NCBI RefSeq assembly: GCF_000189635.1 | Contig: NW_002476422.1 | Span: 62,001 to 126,000, forward strand | Direction: 5' to 3' | DNA length: 64,000 nucleotides | Source: Tetrahymena thermophila SB210 | Lineage: Eukaryota > Ciliophora > Oligohymenophorea > Hymenostomatida > Tetrahymenidae | Shown here: piece by piece, positions 40,001-53,643 of the stretch | How the letters are laid out: every line of letters starts with the position of its first letter | Numbering within the stretch: position 1 is the first letter of the stretch | Made by a program: the position numbers and the translations under genes | The notes under the pieces: model-generated | Seen by the model: only the letters and a program-made list of their open reading frames with translations | Database searches by the model: none | Told to the model about the DNA's origin: nothing

Positions 40001-40669
40001 TTCGCTCTTAGCATTTTATTAGAATGTAATGAAAGCAGTGACAAAAATAACGATTAAAAGAACAATAGCGAGATACATGTTAGAGGGATCATCAGGAGTA
40101 AGACCATAAGCCAAGAAACAAAGTCCAGCACTAACCCAAAGCATTAATGCAAAACCATTAGTAAGTTCTTTTAGTAAAATAACCCAAGCAGGGATTCTAA
40201 CTTTATCGGTGAGTTTGTTTTCACCGTAATCGATAAGATTTTATTGAGCTTAAGGTTCAGTTAAACCAACTTTATAATCAGTTTTGTATTTTTCTTTGAG
40301 TTCAGAAAGAGGAATTTTATGATCTTCTTTTTGAGCAAATTCTAACTTCTTTTTCTCAGTTTTATCTTCAATTTGTAGATTATCTGTCTGTCCTTATTGT
40401 TAATTCTAATGCATTGCATCTTACTCAGTGGCAACAGAAGACTATATTTCTAATTCTATTAAGGAATTAATATGAGTCTACCTATTATTAGGTTCTTAGA
40501 CATAAAAAGCTCCTTGGATATCATGCTTCTAATTTCTGTAGACACTCTAAGAATTATGAATGTTAATAGATTATCTGATTTCTTCGTATTTACGGGCATA
40601 AGCAGAGTTAATAGACTTATTAAGTGAATTAACACTTTTCTACACCTCCGTCTAATTTCTTTCTATCAT
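37070..40669 (-). CDS. P2C-type P-type ATPase (Na,K/H,K-ATPase-like alpha subunit), copy 1
   Basis: A single frame of 1199 residues. About 130 hydrophilic N-terminal residues are followed by a full P-type pump: the TGES actuator motif, M4 with VPEGLL, the phosphorylation site CTDKTGT with D446, KGAPE in the nucleotide domain, [10 protein letters not shown] hinge, M5/M6 and four more C-terminal spans. M4 PEGLL, SNMTEI in M5 and WPAISLAYE mark the Na,K/H,K subfamily, which exchanges Na+ or H+ for K+ at the plasma membrane. Two cation-site acids are missing: the M6 residue matching Asp804 of Na,K-ATPase is Gln906 (ILQVGTD), and the M8 Asp (QWAD) is Asn (QWSN). No beta subunit gene is seen nearby. 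A closely related copy lies 3.1 kb upstream. Confidence 0.95.
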
Positions 40670-43600
40670 TTTAATTTTAAAAATGTTTGATTATTATTTT
40701 AATTATTATCTCTGATCATAAGAAAGATTTTACTTTTATTTAAATCATAGTTTGAAATCGATTACATTTAATTTCGTATTATCTATTAAAATCCATTCAT
40801 TTTTTTAAAACTCCAGTAGAAAAATCACAAAATTTAATTTTTTTTATTTTAAATTTAAAAGATCAAACATTTTTGTGAGTTTTTAAGTAACGTAAGAAAG
40901 TCTCCTGCCGTTTTATAAAGTAAAATGTGATTTTTAGTTTAAAAAAATGAGGTATTTTTCCTATAATACTTATAAAGACTTTTAATTGGTTTAATGATTG
41001 TTAATTTCTGGAAAAATTGATTTAAATTGATTGATTCTTATCAATTTACTTTAATAAAAATACACCTTGATTTATTTAGATTCTATCTATTTTATTATAT
41101 TTTATCTATAGCTTTATAATTAGTTATATAGACAATATAGAATAAATTGTTCTTAATATCAAGGATTAAATCTTAAAAGTAAAATACACAGAAAATTAAA
41201 ATTTGATGAAAAAAAATTATTTTATTCCTACAATTTATTTTGATAGTCAAAACTTAAAATTTTTTATAATATAGTAATTTATAATTCTTTAATAGAGATG
41301 AAATCGTGTAAATTTTCCAATTTTTTTAAGAAATATGATGAATTAATAAGATTTAAATACTTAATTAGAAATTAATTTTGAGTCAATTTAGATTTACTAT
41401 AAGTATTTATTTAGATTTATTAGTACAAAGAAATAAATAAATTTACAAATGTATATTGATTCTAAGCATAAATTCAGTTTTCTTACTCATAGGCATTATT
41501 TTAAGGTAAAAAAACTTTAGATTTAAAAAATTTAATAAAACATCATGCTTTTAAATATGGAGTTTTAGGGAAAAAAATTTGAAGTTTGCTTATCATTTAT
41601 AATATCAAATACTTTTAAATACGAACTAAATAGTTGAGCAATTAATATTAAATTAATATAGAGGAATTTTAACAGATTTCAAAGTTCATTAATATTTTCC
41701 ATCAGTTGATAAAAACCAAAATTGATAAATGTGATTAACGCGATTCCATATTTCAAAATTTAATGGATGATTATCCATTATAAAATACAAAAAAAAACAC
41801 CAATTTTTCATTTTTCTTTTTGCTAATATAAAGTAATATTTTTTTTTTAAATGAGAATTGTTTTGTTTAATAGTTAAAACTTTCTTTTCTACTTTAAATT
41901 TGTTACATTATTATTAAAAATAATTGATGCAATAAAGTTTGTTATACAGCAAACATGAATAAATAAATTAAAATTAATAAATATTTGTAATTAATGCAAA
42001 AGTTATTCTAATTTCTAAATTTATAATTTTCAATAAATTTTTTAAACTAAAAAAAATAAATATTCTAATCATTTTTTTCTTCATCATCACTTAAATAACT
42101 TTATTAGAAAATATAAATACGCATTAATTTGATCTTAACATCTTTTTATTTTATGACAAATACTTTCTAAAGCTTTTTATTAGCTTAAATAGATAAATAA
42201 TATTATCTCATAATTTTTAATCTTTATAAAAATGAGATTCTATTCCTAAATCATTTTTTTTCCTTCATAATTATTTTAAAATATTTAAATTTTTAATAAG
42301 TAAAGTTCCAAAAATTTAAAAAAGTTAATCATTAATATATTAAATAATTTAATTAACAATAAAATAGTTTTTCAAAGAAGATCATAATTTTTAGATTTTA
42401 TACCAAAACAAATTAGACAAATATATTTAATAGACAGGCAACATATTAATACTTATTCTTATTGTATAAAAATAAATTTAAATGATAGTTTTATAACATC
42501 AGAAAACCTAATTAAAAAGTAAATAATATTTTCATTATAATTAAAATTAAATTATTTTTGTTATCAAAAATGATTCAATTTTTTATTGTTTATTAGTTTT
42601 AAGTTATCACAGTAAGTATATTTAAAGATTCGTCTGAAATTTATTGTACAAAATTTCAAGTTTGATCACATAATAGTAAAGTCAGTCTAAAGGAAAACCA
42701 AAGCAGGACATCCAAAATTTATAGGGTCTATTTCCAAAAATATCATACACTCCAGTAACATATATGAAAAAAGCAATAAGCTTGATTCAAATACTAAACC
42801 TTGAAGCATTAAAGAATTAATTCTAGAAGTTGCTAAACTCATCTTTCTATTTTTATACACAAAACCTTTGGCAGCTTGTTTTATTTTATGTTCTGCTAAA
42901 ATAGACTTTTATTATCAATTTTCATAATTTTATGTCATCGTAATTGATTATTTTAGATGACAATCAATCCTAAAATATCCTATTATAATGAATAGGAATA
43001 ACTAAAATTGAAAATGTTGTAAAATATTTTGAAAAATCTGAAAAATAAAGAGAATATTTAAGAAAATAACTAAAAATACATAGCCATGCTGTTAGCTTTC
43101 AGCTAAAGGTTTTATATTTCATAGCTTGCAACTCGTGTTTAAGACTTTTCTTATTAGATTTTCCAACATTTTTTTAAAATTCTCTTTTCAAAAAATAGTA
43201 TTAAAAAAAGTGTTAAGATTAATATATTTTTATATAAATATGATCAATTTTAGTACTCATTATTGACGTATAAAATTAAAAAGTAGCCGTATTATGATAA
43301 ATGCAAAAATCATTAAATCAAAACAAGTATTTATTTCAAATCTCTCTTATCAAAATAATAAATTATGTAGTTTTGTTGATTTTAAAGGGTATCTGATGCA
43401 ATTCTTGAATTAAATATATTCTAACTAATACCTACGAAAAAAATTATATTTTTTTAAAGATGAATAAAAATACATCAAAAAAGTTAAAATATTACCTAGA
43501 ACGCTATTAAATTTTTATTTGAAATTAGAAAATTTTTTTTTTGCTTTTTGCTAGAAAAACTATTTAGTTTATAAATATTTAACATGCTTTTATAAATAAT

Positions 43601-43809
43601 TTAGTTTAGACATCAATAAGTATTTCTTAAAATAAATTATGGATAAAACTTAAAATTATTTTGTATTTGAAATGAAAAATTAATGATTTATTAATTTTAT
43701 AATTTTAAAGATAGTGATATAAAGTAAAAACTAAAGCTTTATAAAAGTATTTATTAAAATAAATTGCATACAAAATAATAATACTTATTAATTAATTTTA
43801 ATAACTATT
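40670..43809. other. AT-rich intergenic DNA between the two ATPase genes
   Basis: No intact gene is present. It contains a decayed ATPase C-terminal piece near 42680-42870, listed separately. Otherwise it is poly-A/T-rich. Confidence 0.6.
42680..42870 (-). pseudogene. Decayed C-terminal fragment of a third P2C ATPase
   Basis: Read on the minus strand it gives RKMSLATSRINSLMLQGLVFE, homologous to [21 protein letters not shown] of the intact gene. After one frame change comes FFIYVTGVYDIFGNRPYKFW, matching [19 protein letters not shown]. Only the M9-M10 region is left, and the surrounding pump domains are absent. It is a host-gene fossil from the same tandem array. Confidence 0.8.
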
Positions 43810-46800
43810 TCACCAATAAGCGAATTTGAAGAACCATTTAAAACGTCTAGTTGTAAATTTTCTTACTTCATCCCATAATAATAAAGATATACTGAAAAAT
43901 AATCCATGACAGAACATCCAAAATTCATAAGGTCTACTTCCAAAAACTACTTGGACTCCTGGGACATATAATAAGAAACAAAGCAGAGCAGTTTCAAAAA
44001 TAATACCTTAAAACATTACTGAATTAACACTAGAAGTGACAAAACTCATTTTTCTACTCTTACAAGCAAATACATTAGACCATTAACTTGTTACAACAGA
44101 AGAGAAGAAACCTGTTTATGCCCACTTTAATGCTTCAGTACTGTAACAAGCTGTTTGACTTGTGACATCTGACCAAGTTTTACTAGATTTTACATCACAA
44201 TCACTCCAATTTACAGTTGGTAACCATTCACCAGTCTATTCATTGCACTTCAATAGAGATTTTCTTAAGTCGAAGTTACCATCTGTTAACTTCTACCAAT
44301 TAATATCACTTTTAATAGAACTTGCTGCCTTTTTACCTAATCTGCAATCATATGTTCCTGCAACTCTTAATATTTCGCTATTGAAATAAGGATCTTATTA
44401 ATTGCCTGTAAAAGGATTTTTATGGACATCAAAATCATCTTTCAATGGAGTGTATCCAGAAACATTAGCTAGTCCAAATAATTCTCTAACTGGGAAACCA
44501 AAATAGTTAAACATCATATAATAGCCAACAAAACCAGCTGCACTTTCTAATTAACCCATTTAGAAATAACCAATAGTAACTAATTTAAGTGAGCATAAAT
44601 GGTCTGTTTTTTTACGAGGTTTTCTAGTCATTACATCTAATTCAGCTTCTTCATATGCTAGGGAAATAGCAGGCCATATATCTGTACCAACTTGTAAAAC
44701 GAGCATATATATACTAGAAAGAGGTACAGGAAGTAGCAAAATGATAAATGCTAAGAATGGAACAATTTCAGTCATATTCGAAGTAAGCAAGTAAACACAT
44801 GATTTTTTTAGATTATCAAAAATTTTTCTACCTTCTTCAACACCAAGTACAATTGAAGCAAAATCATCATCAAGGAGAATCATATCTGCTGCATCTTTTG
44901 TGACATCACTACCAGATAGATTCATCGAAACACCAATATCAGCTTTTTTTATAGCAGGAGAATCATTAACACCATCACCAGTTGCTGCGACAATAAAGCC
45001 TTCCTTCTAACAGGCCTCTACAATTTAGAGTTTTTAGGCGGGGGTGGTTCTAGCGAAAACACAATATGGTTTATTTACCCATTGACGAAGATAAAAATCA
45101 GGAGATTCTCTCTTTTCTTCAATCGATTTTTCAAAGGATTCTAGAATTCTATCACCATGAACAATAATAGCTTCACACTATTCACTGGCAGTGAACCAGT
45201 CAAGAGTTTGGTCGTTTTCCATCAAATCTTCATTAGTAATAATTTCGTGTGGAACTATATTAACTTCTTTTGCAATGGCAGCAGCAGTAGGAGGTTAATC
45301 ACCAGTAACCATAATAACCTTAATACCTGCAGATCTGCACTCAAGGATAGCATAAGGAACTCTTGGTTTAGGAGGATCCATAAGAGAAACTAATCCGCAA
45401 AATTAGAATCTAGCAAGTTAGAATGTAAATTTAGAAGGATTTTGGACATGGAATTGAGTACCCTTTGGGAATTAAGTTGCTGGAAGAACAAGCTTAGCAA
45501 AACCTAAAACCCTTTCTCCTCCTTTACCAAATTATAAATTAACTTACTTAAATTTTTACTACCATTAGTTGTCAATTTCGTTTAGTTAGTTATTACTATA
45601 CACAGTTGAGCAGTAACTCCAAATTTTTTCAGGAGCACCTTTCATATAAACTGCATAATAGCTGTTTTCTGATTCTTCTTCAACAACAGTAAGAGCAAAT
45701 TTGTGTTATGAGCTAAAAGGCATTCTACTCTATGTATCATCAGAGTTTTTGACAATTTTAAATTGACTTCTAAATTTATTGACATCGTCAATCTATTAAT
45801 AGAAACGTATCAAACCAGTTTCGGTGGCATCACCAATAACTGGGCATTTAAGATAATCAACATTAGTCTAATCTTATAAGCTAGATAAATCAAATACTGC
45901 TTCACTAGAAATCATAGCAGCCTACTAAAGAGTTTTGAAGCCTATGTCGTTTGTATCATAAGGAGGTTATTAACCTTTTTAAAGATGTAAAAGATAAGGA
46001 GTTTCAAATACAGTATCATTAATCCAAATATGCTTAACAGTCATAACATTTTAGGTCAAAGTACCTGTTTTGTCAGTACAAATACAAGAAGTAGAACCAA
46101 GAGTTTCGACAGCTTCTAAGTTTTTGACAAGGACCTGCTTTTTTGCAAGATTCTTAGCAGTAATTGCTAGACAAATAGTAATACAACCTAATAAACCTTC
46201 TGGAACATTTGCGACTAGGATACCAATACCAAAGACAATGCATGACATTATTGGGAACCCAATAACTAAGTAAGCTAAAAGGAAGAATAAAATGCATAAA
46301 AATATACCTAGTATAGTAACCATGTAAACAAATCTATCTAATTCTGTACGTAAAGGAGTTTTAGACTTCTTCTCACCTGAAGACAAATCTGCAATTTACC
46401 CAAGAGTAGTTCTGTCACCAGTGCAAATAACAATACCTTTTGCTGTACCTTCTTTACAAAGTGTACCAAAGAAAGCTATATTAGAAGTTTCAAGATAGTT
46501 TTCAGGGTGAGAGCAATCAACTGTTCTGAGCTAAGGTTCACTTTCACCAGTGAGAGCAGAGTTATCTACTTTCATTTCAGAAGATTCTAATATACGGATA
46601 TCAGCAGGTATTTTTTCTCCGGCTTTAATCAGAACAATATCTCCAACAACTAATTTAATTGATTCAATATTTTTAACCTTGCCATCTCTTAATACAGTAG
46701 ATTTTTAAGGTATGAAGCTTTTAAAAGAATTTAGTAGAGCTTCACTTTTTGCATTTTATTAGTAAGTAATAAAAGCTGTAATGAAAATAACAATTAGCAA

Positions 46801-47436
46801 TACAATTGCAAGATACATATTTGAAGGGTCATCTGGGGTTAGACCATATGCTAAGAAGCAAAGCCCCGCACTTACCCAAAGCATGATAGCAAAACCGTTA
46901 GTTAATTCTTTCAGAATGACTACCCATGCAGGTGTTTTTTATTTTTCTGTGAGCTTATTTTCTCCATACAAAGCTAAATGTTCACCTACTTAATCTTCTT
47001 GTAAGCCATTTTGAAAATCTGTCTTATATTTATTTTTTAATTCACTAAGAGAGATTTTATGATCTACTTTAGCTGCTAATTCTTCTTTAGATCTTTCATT
47101 TTTATCGGTAGTGCTAACAGCTGGCTTTTTCTCTTGTACAGTAATTTATTAATGCATATCGTATTCTGTATTTTAAGAATATCCATCAAAATTGACCAAT
47201 GAATTTACATGGTTAGGAATATCAATAGGCTCTTCAAAGCCTTTAAGTGCTTGTGTATTATTTTTATTTGATTTATAAAAGTTCTATGAATTACGAATAT
47301 TGATAGACTATCTCAGTTCTTCATACTTACGTACAATAGCAGAGTTCATCGACCTGTTAACAGACTAGTCTAGAACTTAGTTATTGTCTTGCAAATCATT
47401 TTTTATACTTTTTTCATTAAGTTCTACTTCCTTCAT
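43810..47436 (-). CDS. P2C-type P-type ATPase (Na,K/H,K-ATPase-like alpha subunit), copy 2
   Basis: A single frame of 1208 residues, strongly similar to copy 1 from about residue 130 onwards (TGES, VPEGLL, CTDKTGT with D455, [15 protein letters not shown] all present). The N-terminal 130 residues ([16 protein letters not shown]) are clearly more diverged and include [11 protein letters not shown], so regulation may differ. It shows the same exchanged cation-site residues: Gln915 in M6 (VLQVGTD) and Asn in M8 (SQWSN). Identity is highest from the actuator through M4, almost residue for residue. In the genome it may be expressed under other conditions than copy 1; nothing in the sequence decides this. 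Confidence 0.95.
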
Positions 47437-50400
47437 TTTGCAAGAAAATAATAAGGTTTTTACAAAATTTTTAATTTTAATTAATAATTTTTTTTTTTTG
47501 CACTGTTTTTATCTATTTAAATGGTAGTGTATTGAGGTTATTAACAATTTTTAATTTAGCTTTAATTTTAATGTAAAAATATTAAAGAAATAAGAATGCT
47601 CTAAAGAAAAGTTTAAAATAATCAATTTATTGTTTAATGTCTCAACTTTATTTTATATTTTTAATTGCTTATTGTTAAGTATTTAAGAAATAACGGCAAA
47701 TTATCTTTTTTGTTTTATAAGGTAAAATATATTCAAATAAGAAAGATATTTCTATTTGAAAAAATTTTGAGTAAAAACCCTTGATCAATATTTTGCTCTT
47801 AAAATCATCAAATGAAAGATGTGTTTGTTATAAATGCCAAAAAATATGAAACAAAGTGAAAAAGATAATATTAAGATTAATTTGAGTTACTTACTATTAT
47901 TTGTTATACACGATTTTTAGATTCAGCTTTTTAAATATGTTAATGTGTAAAAATTTTTTGATATGTGTTAAAACACAAATTATGCAATTATTCAAATATA
48001 TAATCCCATAACTGATGCAGTAAAATTTAGGCTCATGAAGAAAGTATATTACATCTTATAAATTAAATATGTGAAGTACAATCATAAAAATAAGCATCAA
48101 TAATAATTTTGATATAATTATAAATTCTATTTTCTCTCATATTTAATTGTGTTTATCTAAGCCAAACAATAAATTTCATTTCAATTAGCTTTCCTTCAAA
48201 GCATATTTTAGATATTTTTCAAAGAATGTAAGATAGATATTTAAAAGATTAAATAATGTGAATAGGAAAATTATACTTTTAGATCAAGCTTAATTTTCTG
48301 AGAAAATTTCTTTTTAAAAGCAAATACGCATCAAAAATGATCTAATGGTTACCAATTTATTTAAGAAAACTAATCAAAAAAAGAAAGTAATCTTCTATCG
48401 AGATGAATTAAAATGAAATAAATTAATTTAATAAACTTAATTTTTTTCTTTCTTCTTATTACTATTGATTCTTCGCTTAATAGACATCTCTATTTGTTGC
48501 TATTGAATTTTTTTACAATATTAAATCTGAAATTCACACACTGGGTAAGTTCATAAATATTGCAATAAATTTCTCAATTTCATTTGAAAAAAGTAGAAAG
48601 TAAAGAAAGTTAGTTTTTTGTAATAATCGTTATAAATCAAGTTCTAGTCATCGATTTATTTTATATTTTCATAATCTATTCTAATTTTTATCATTTTTTA
48701 TATTTTTTTTAGGCTAGTTTAATATTTTTGTATCACTTCAATGAAAATTCTCTGGTTATATAGAAAGTATTTTTGAAAAACTCAACAAGCATTTACTTCT
48801 TCTTAATTTTTTAAATAAATTTGGCTTTAGTTTTTTTTATTTATCAAAGAAAGTCTTTGAATTTTTAGAAACCAAGAATTTTTTATTATTTGTATTTATT
48901 TCCTTATAAAAAATAAAAGAATATTTATTTATTGTTTGTTTGATTATAATGGTTATCAAAATGATTTGTAATGCAATTACATTAATGAAATAATCAGTAA
49001 GAAATTAGCATCAAATTACATTTTTTACTCCCCAATTGTGTTGTATTAATAGATTCTGAGCTAATTAATTTGATATTTATTAAATCTAAAAATAGTTTCT
49101 CTAATTTTGGAATTTTAAAATAGGAGTTTTAGCTGATAAAATCATCTCTATTTATGACTTGTCCATGGCCTAAAGAGCAAGAAAAAACTAAAAAAAATAT
49201 ATTAAAATTACTCTTTTCCTTAATGAAATTTTACTTTTAATTATAAGCTAATGTATGGTTTTGATAAAATATATTTTTTTTAAACATTTTTTTTAATTTG
49301 TCAATAATTTAAGCATGTTATAAAAATTATGTTTCATTTTTTGATATGAGCTTTAATTGCTTGTTAATGAGAGGATTCATTCAAATTTAAATAAAAAATT
49401 GTCAAATTAAATCAATTATCTAAAACAAAAGATAATTTAAATGAAACAAAACCTATTAATTTCAAATCTTTAATAGTATATTAATTTGTTTTTCAATGAC
49501 TTCAAAAATCATTTTTTATAACTTTTTGATCAGTAAGAAACATATTTCTGCCTTTATAATTTATTGTAAAATACTTAAAAAAATAAATAATTCTTATTTA
49601 TGTCAGATTTTTAAAATATGCATGAAAAGTTATGTGCTGAGATTAATGAAGTAATTGAGAAGAAATGTAATACTTTCAAAAATATAAATAATAAATTCTA
49701 TCAACTTAAGAAAAAAGTTTTCTTAATATTTGCCACGATTAAATCAAGCTTTAAAACTATCAAATAGATAATTATACATTTTTATAAAATAATGACACTT
49801 TTTTAAAAAAAATGGAATCATAATTCTCCAGTTGGAGAAAATATGATAATAAAAAAATAAAATCAAATATTAAATGAGCATTATCAAATCTACTTTTTTA
49901 TTGAAAGATCATTTTTTTACAACATATCTAAAGAGAATTTATTTTACAAAAAGAAGATTATTATTTTCATTTCAGCTCTATTCAATTAATAAAATTTGAT
50001 GTAATCTTTCTGAAAAATTTATGACAGACAGGCAGACAGTCTGTATGTATTAATAAACTATTAAATAAAATGATAAAATATATTTTGTATGCAAATAAAT
50101 ATTTTTAATAAATTCCAATAAATAAACATAGCTTTAAAAATTATTATTTTAAATCTTAAATGAGTAATTGTAAGGAAAATAACATGCAATAAATTTTAAA
50201 TTTATCATATTAATTTACTCTATAATCTTATTATGCATTATGATTTATTTTATTTAATCACTTCTTATTTTTTAAATAATCAGTATTACCCTCAAATTTA
50301 AAATTTATTCATAGGAATGATTAGTGTAATATCTTATCTTTGCTTTCAATACAAATGAAAGTAAATAATTATAAAAGTCATTTTTAGCTAGAGTCAAATA

Positions 50401-53400
50401 ATATATTTTTTTTTAATTTATAATACCTTTTTAATATTAGTATTCGGTATTGTTAATATTATTTCAAAATTTAGCTACTATTCTCTTTTTGTTTATATGC
50501 ATATTTAAAATACTATTTGAATTTTTACTCAAAAACTTTCTTGTTTCATCTTAAATTAAGATGATTAAGCTAATAAGAAAATTGAAATAAAGCATTCAGA
50601 ATTCAAAATGATCTATCATCATATACCAGTTGTATACATGGAAAATAGAGCAGTAAGCTAAATAAAGAAATTTCAAAAATAATATTTTAAATTGTAAATA
50701 AATTAGTATTTGATATTACTAAACTCATCTTCTAATTTTTCATTAAAAATGTTTCGCTATTGAAGAGTTACAACTTTGATAAATGAATCTGTTTGAGCTC
50801 ATCAAAAAACGTATGTGCATTAACAACCTTTTTTATTCATTAGTAATATGTGAGAGATAGATTCTTAATAGGCATTTAAATTGCTTCAACTTATAGCTGT
50901 ATACAATGTTTTTTACGTATGAAAACTGATTTTTTGAAATCATAATTACCTTTACTAAAGATATGTAAAATCACGTAAATTACCTACTCCCTTTCAAAGA
51001 GTATAATGAAAGAATGGATCACCTCATATAGAATATATTGGTTTAGCTAGTTTTTGATAGGGAATAAGATAGCATAGTAAAAGCTAAAATGAATATCAGA
51101 AAATCAAAGAAAATAATCAAATAAAGCACTTCTCAATTAATATATCATAAACAAACATATTGTTTTGTTAATTAGTTTACTTTCTTAATTTCATAAAAGA
51201 AAAAATAAATGTTAGTAAACTCTTAAAATACTAAAATTCTGAAGACTTTAAGTAAATAGCTTCTTCAAAAATTTGATTAAATAATAGTATTAATAATAAA
51301 AAAAAGCAATCCAAAGGAAGTATTACCAAAAGAATGTAATTTATTTCTAATTGTATTTGTCAAAAATACCATTAAATAATTTGTATTTTTAATACATAAA
51401 TTCTTTGAGATATCTCTATATTAATAAAATTTATATTACCAAATTGACTTAAGTGGCATTTTATTGTATTTAAATATAACAAAATCAATTATTATGATTT
51501 TTTTATTAGTATAACTAATATTTTAGTTTTACATAATTTGGTTATGCATATTCTTAATAAGATTAAAATTGTTAATTAATTTAAGCTTGTACTATTTGTT
51601 CATATTAAGCAAATATTTAAATTCAAATCCATACAAACTTAATTACTACAATAAGCTGACTACTACTAAAATCTATGATCTAAAAACCAATTCAAAGAAA
51701 TAAATTTCATAAATCTATTTAGTATACTTATTTATTGAGAATCTGATTTATAGTATTTACCAGCTAAACTAATGAAAAATATAATTTAGATTACCTCATA
51801 GAATCAAATTATTGAAAACTAACACAATAGAGATCTTGAAATATATATTTAAAATATCAAATTTAATTTATAATTTCTTTCATAGCAGATGAAGAAATTA
51901 TGTGGTAAAACTTTGAAAAAAATTAGATTCATCGAGATAAAATTGGGACAAAAATAATATTTAGTAGCTCTGCCAATTGAATAAATAATTTACAATTGCT
52001 AGTCTCAAAAAATTAAAGAATAGTATGTAAGCGCATTTAATAATAATATATATGAAGAATTTATCTAGAATTTCACAAGAAGCAGATTGTAAAAATTTAT
52101 ACTTCCTACTTAGTAATATCGCACAAATTTATGTGTATCAAATTAATTCTTTGAATAAATATCTTTTCATCTATCAAATTAAAAGTCACATAAGAATCCA
52201 TAAATAAGTACTTCTCATCTTCAATTAAATTTATTTGCTATATAATCGCACATTTATTTTTTTCTTTGTTAAAATTATCAGTTCATCAATATGAAATGTA
52301 AAATCCTCACAAATATCTTTGCTAATGCTTATCATTACTAGTATTTTGAATATTTTTTATTTACACGTTGAAATATTTGGCTCTATCTTTTTATTATTTA
52401 AACAGCCAACTTAGATTTATAACTATTAATTGTCTTATTAAATATACTTCATATTGAGCTTAAATATTCATTTCATTTTGAATCATCTAAATTTATTTTT
52501 TTGATATTTTTTAGATATTTTGAGTTTAATAAAAAAATGAACAAATAAATTATTATAAGGATATTGATTTAGACGAAAAAACAACAACCAATCTTATAAT
52601 TGTGGTTAATTAATTCTAAATTTAGATATTCTTCAGTTTATGTTGCTATTAATAGAATCAATTATTAAATTTAATTGTATTTTTGCTTCTAAAAATAGCT
52701 TTAATTAAAAATAATGAGTTTAATGCTTTTAAACTTTTTTATCTATTTATATGCAATTTATCATCAATTGTTCAAAGTTTTATTTCTTAAAATAATTTAA
52801 ATTATTAGGTAAAATTATTTATTTTCCTTAAATTATAATATTTTTCAAAATAATTTATTTGAACTTATAAATAAAGTTAGTGTTTGTGATATTTGATTAA
52901 GATTTCCTTTAAAATTTTAAAAGTGATATTTTATATTAAAGTAAATTTTACTTCTTTTTGTTTCATTAATCTTGTGATATTTAAAAAACTATTTCTCTTT
53001 TCAAGTTATTTCTATTTTTATTTCATTTAAGATTTTTGTAAAATAATTTAGAATTAAAATCGCTTATTTTTATAATTTAACTTTTACTAATTACCTTAAC
53101 TTATTTATTATAATCAAAAAAAAAAGTTTATAATCTAAATTTTAAAAATTAGCAAATAGTGTAATTTTTTTAAAAAAGTTAGCTTTATATTAATAAATAT
53201 TTTACTTACATCTAATAATTAAATTAAAATAAAATATACTTTGGTTAATTTATTCAATTACTAAATTATCACCTGAGATAGTTTTAAAACTTATTTACAA
53301 ATTAAAACTTATTAAATTATTTATTTACTTAAAATAAAAAATAAAAAATTTATTAATTTAGTGTAATGAATTAAAATATTTTAAGAAAAAAGGATATTTT

Positions 53401-53643
53401 AATGTTTTTAAAAAATCTATTTATTTATACCAATATAAAATTTTTTAAGTCTAATTTTAAAATCACATAAAAAAGGAACTAAAGTTAACAAAAATATTAA
53501 CTTAGTTAATAATTAAAATTTTTATAAAACAATATTTGTCTTGGTTTTTATAGTTAATTTTTATTAAAATGATATAAATAGCTGATTTTTAAAAACATAA
53601 AATACATTTATTTTTATTAAAAATTAAAATTAGTTTCTTTGGT
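47437..53643. other. Gene-poor AT-rich stretch
   Basis: About 6.2 kb with no intact gene. An ATPase fossil lies near 50590-51100 (listed separately). A small imperfect palindrome (CAGACAGGCAGACAGTCTG) lies at 50027-50045. No tRNA or other RNA gene could be recognised. Confidence 0.6.
50590..51100 (-). pseudogene. Decayed C-terminal fragment of a fourth P2C ATPase
   Basis: The minus strand near 50590-50740 reads KMSLVISNTNLFTIQNIIFE and then LLLYFPCIQLVYDDRSF, matching [20 protein letters not shown] and [18 protein letters not shown] of the intact pumps. Upstream, AQTDSFIKVVT at about 50780 matches [11 protein letters not shown]; its preceding Trp codon is now TGA. DNA near 50920-51030 still resembles the M7-M8 loop (for example GAAATCATAATTACC). 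It contains several frame changes and is more decayed than the piece at 42680. Confidence 0.72.

Noticed and set aside
49030-49036. CCCCAA and, at 10104, GGGGTT, which match the ciliate telomere repeat unit
   Set aside because: These are single units with no tandem copies, so not a telomere or internal telomeric tract.
50021-50050. Small palindrome with CAGACAGGCAGACAGTCTG
   Set aside because: It is too short and without flanking duplications or neighbouring genes; it could be chance or simple-sequence origin.
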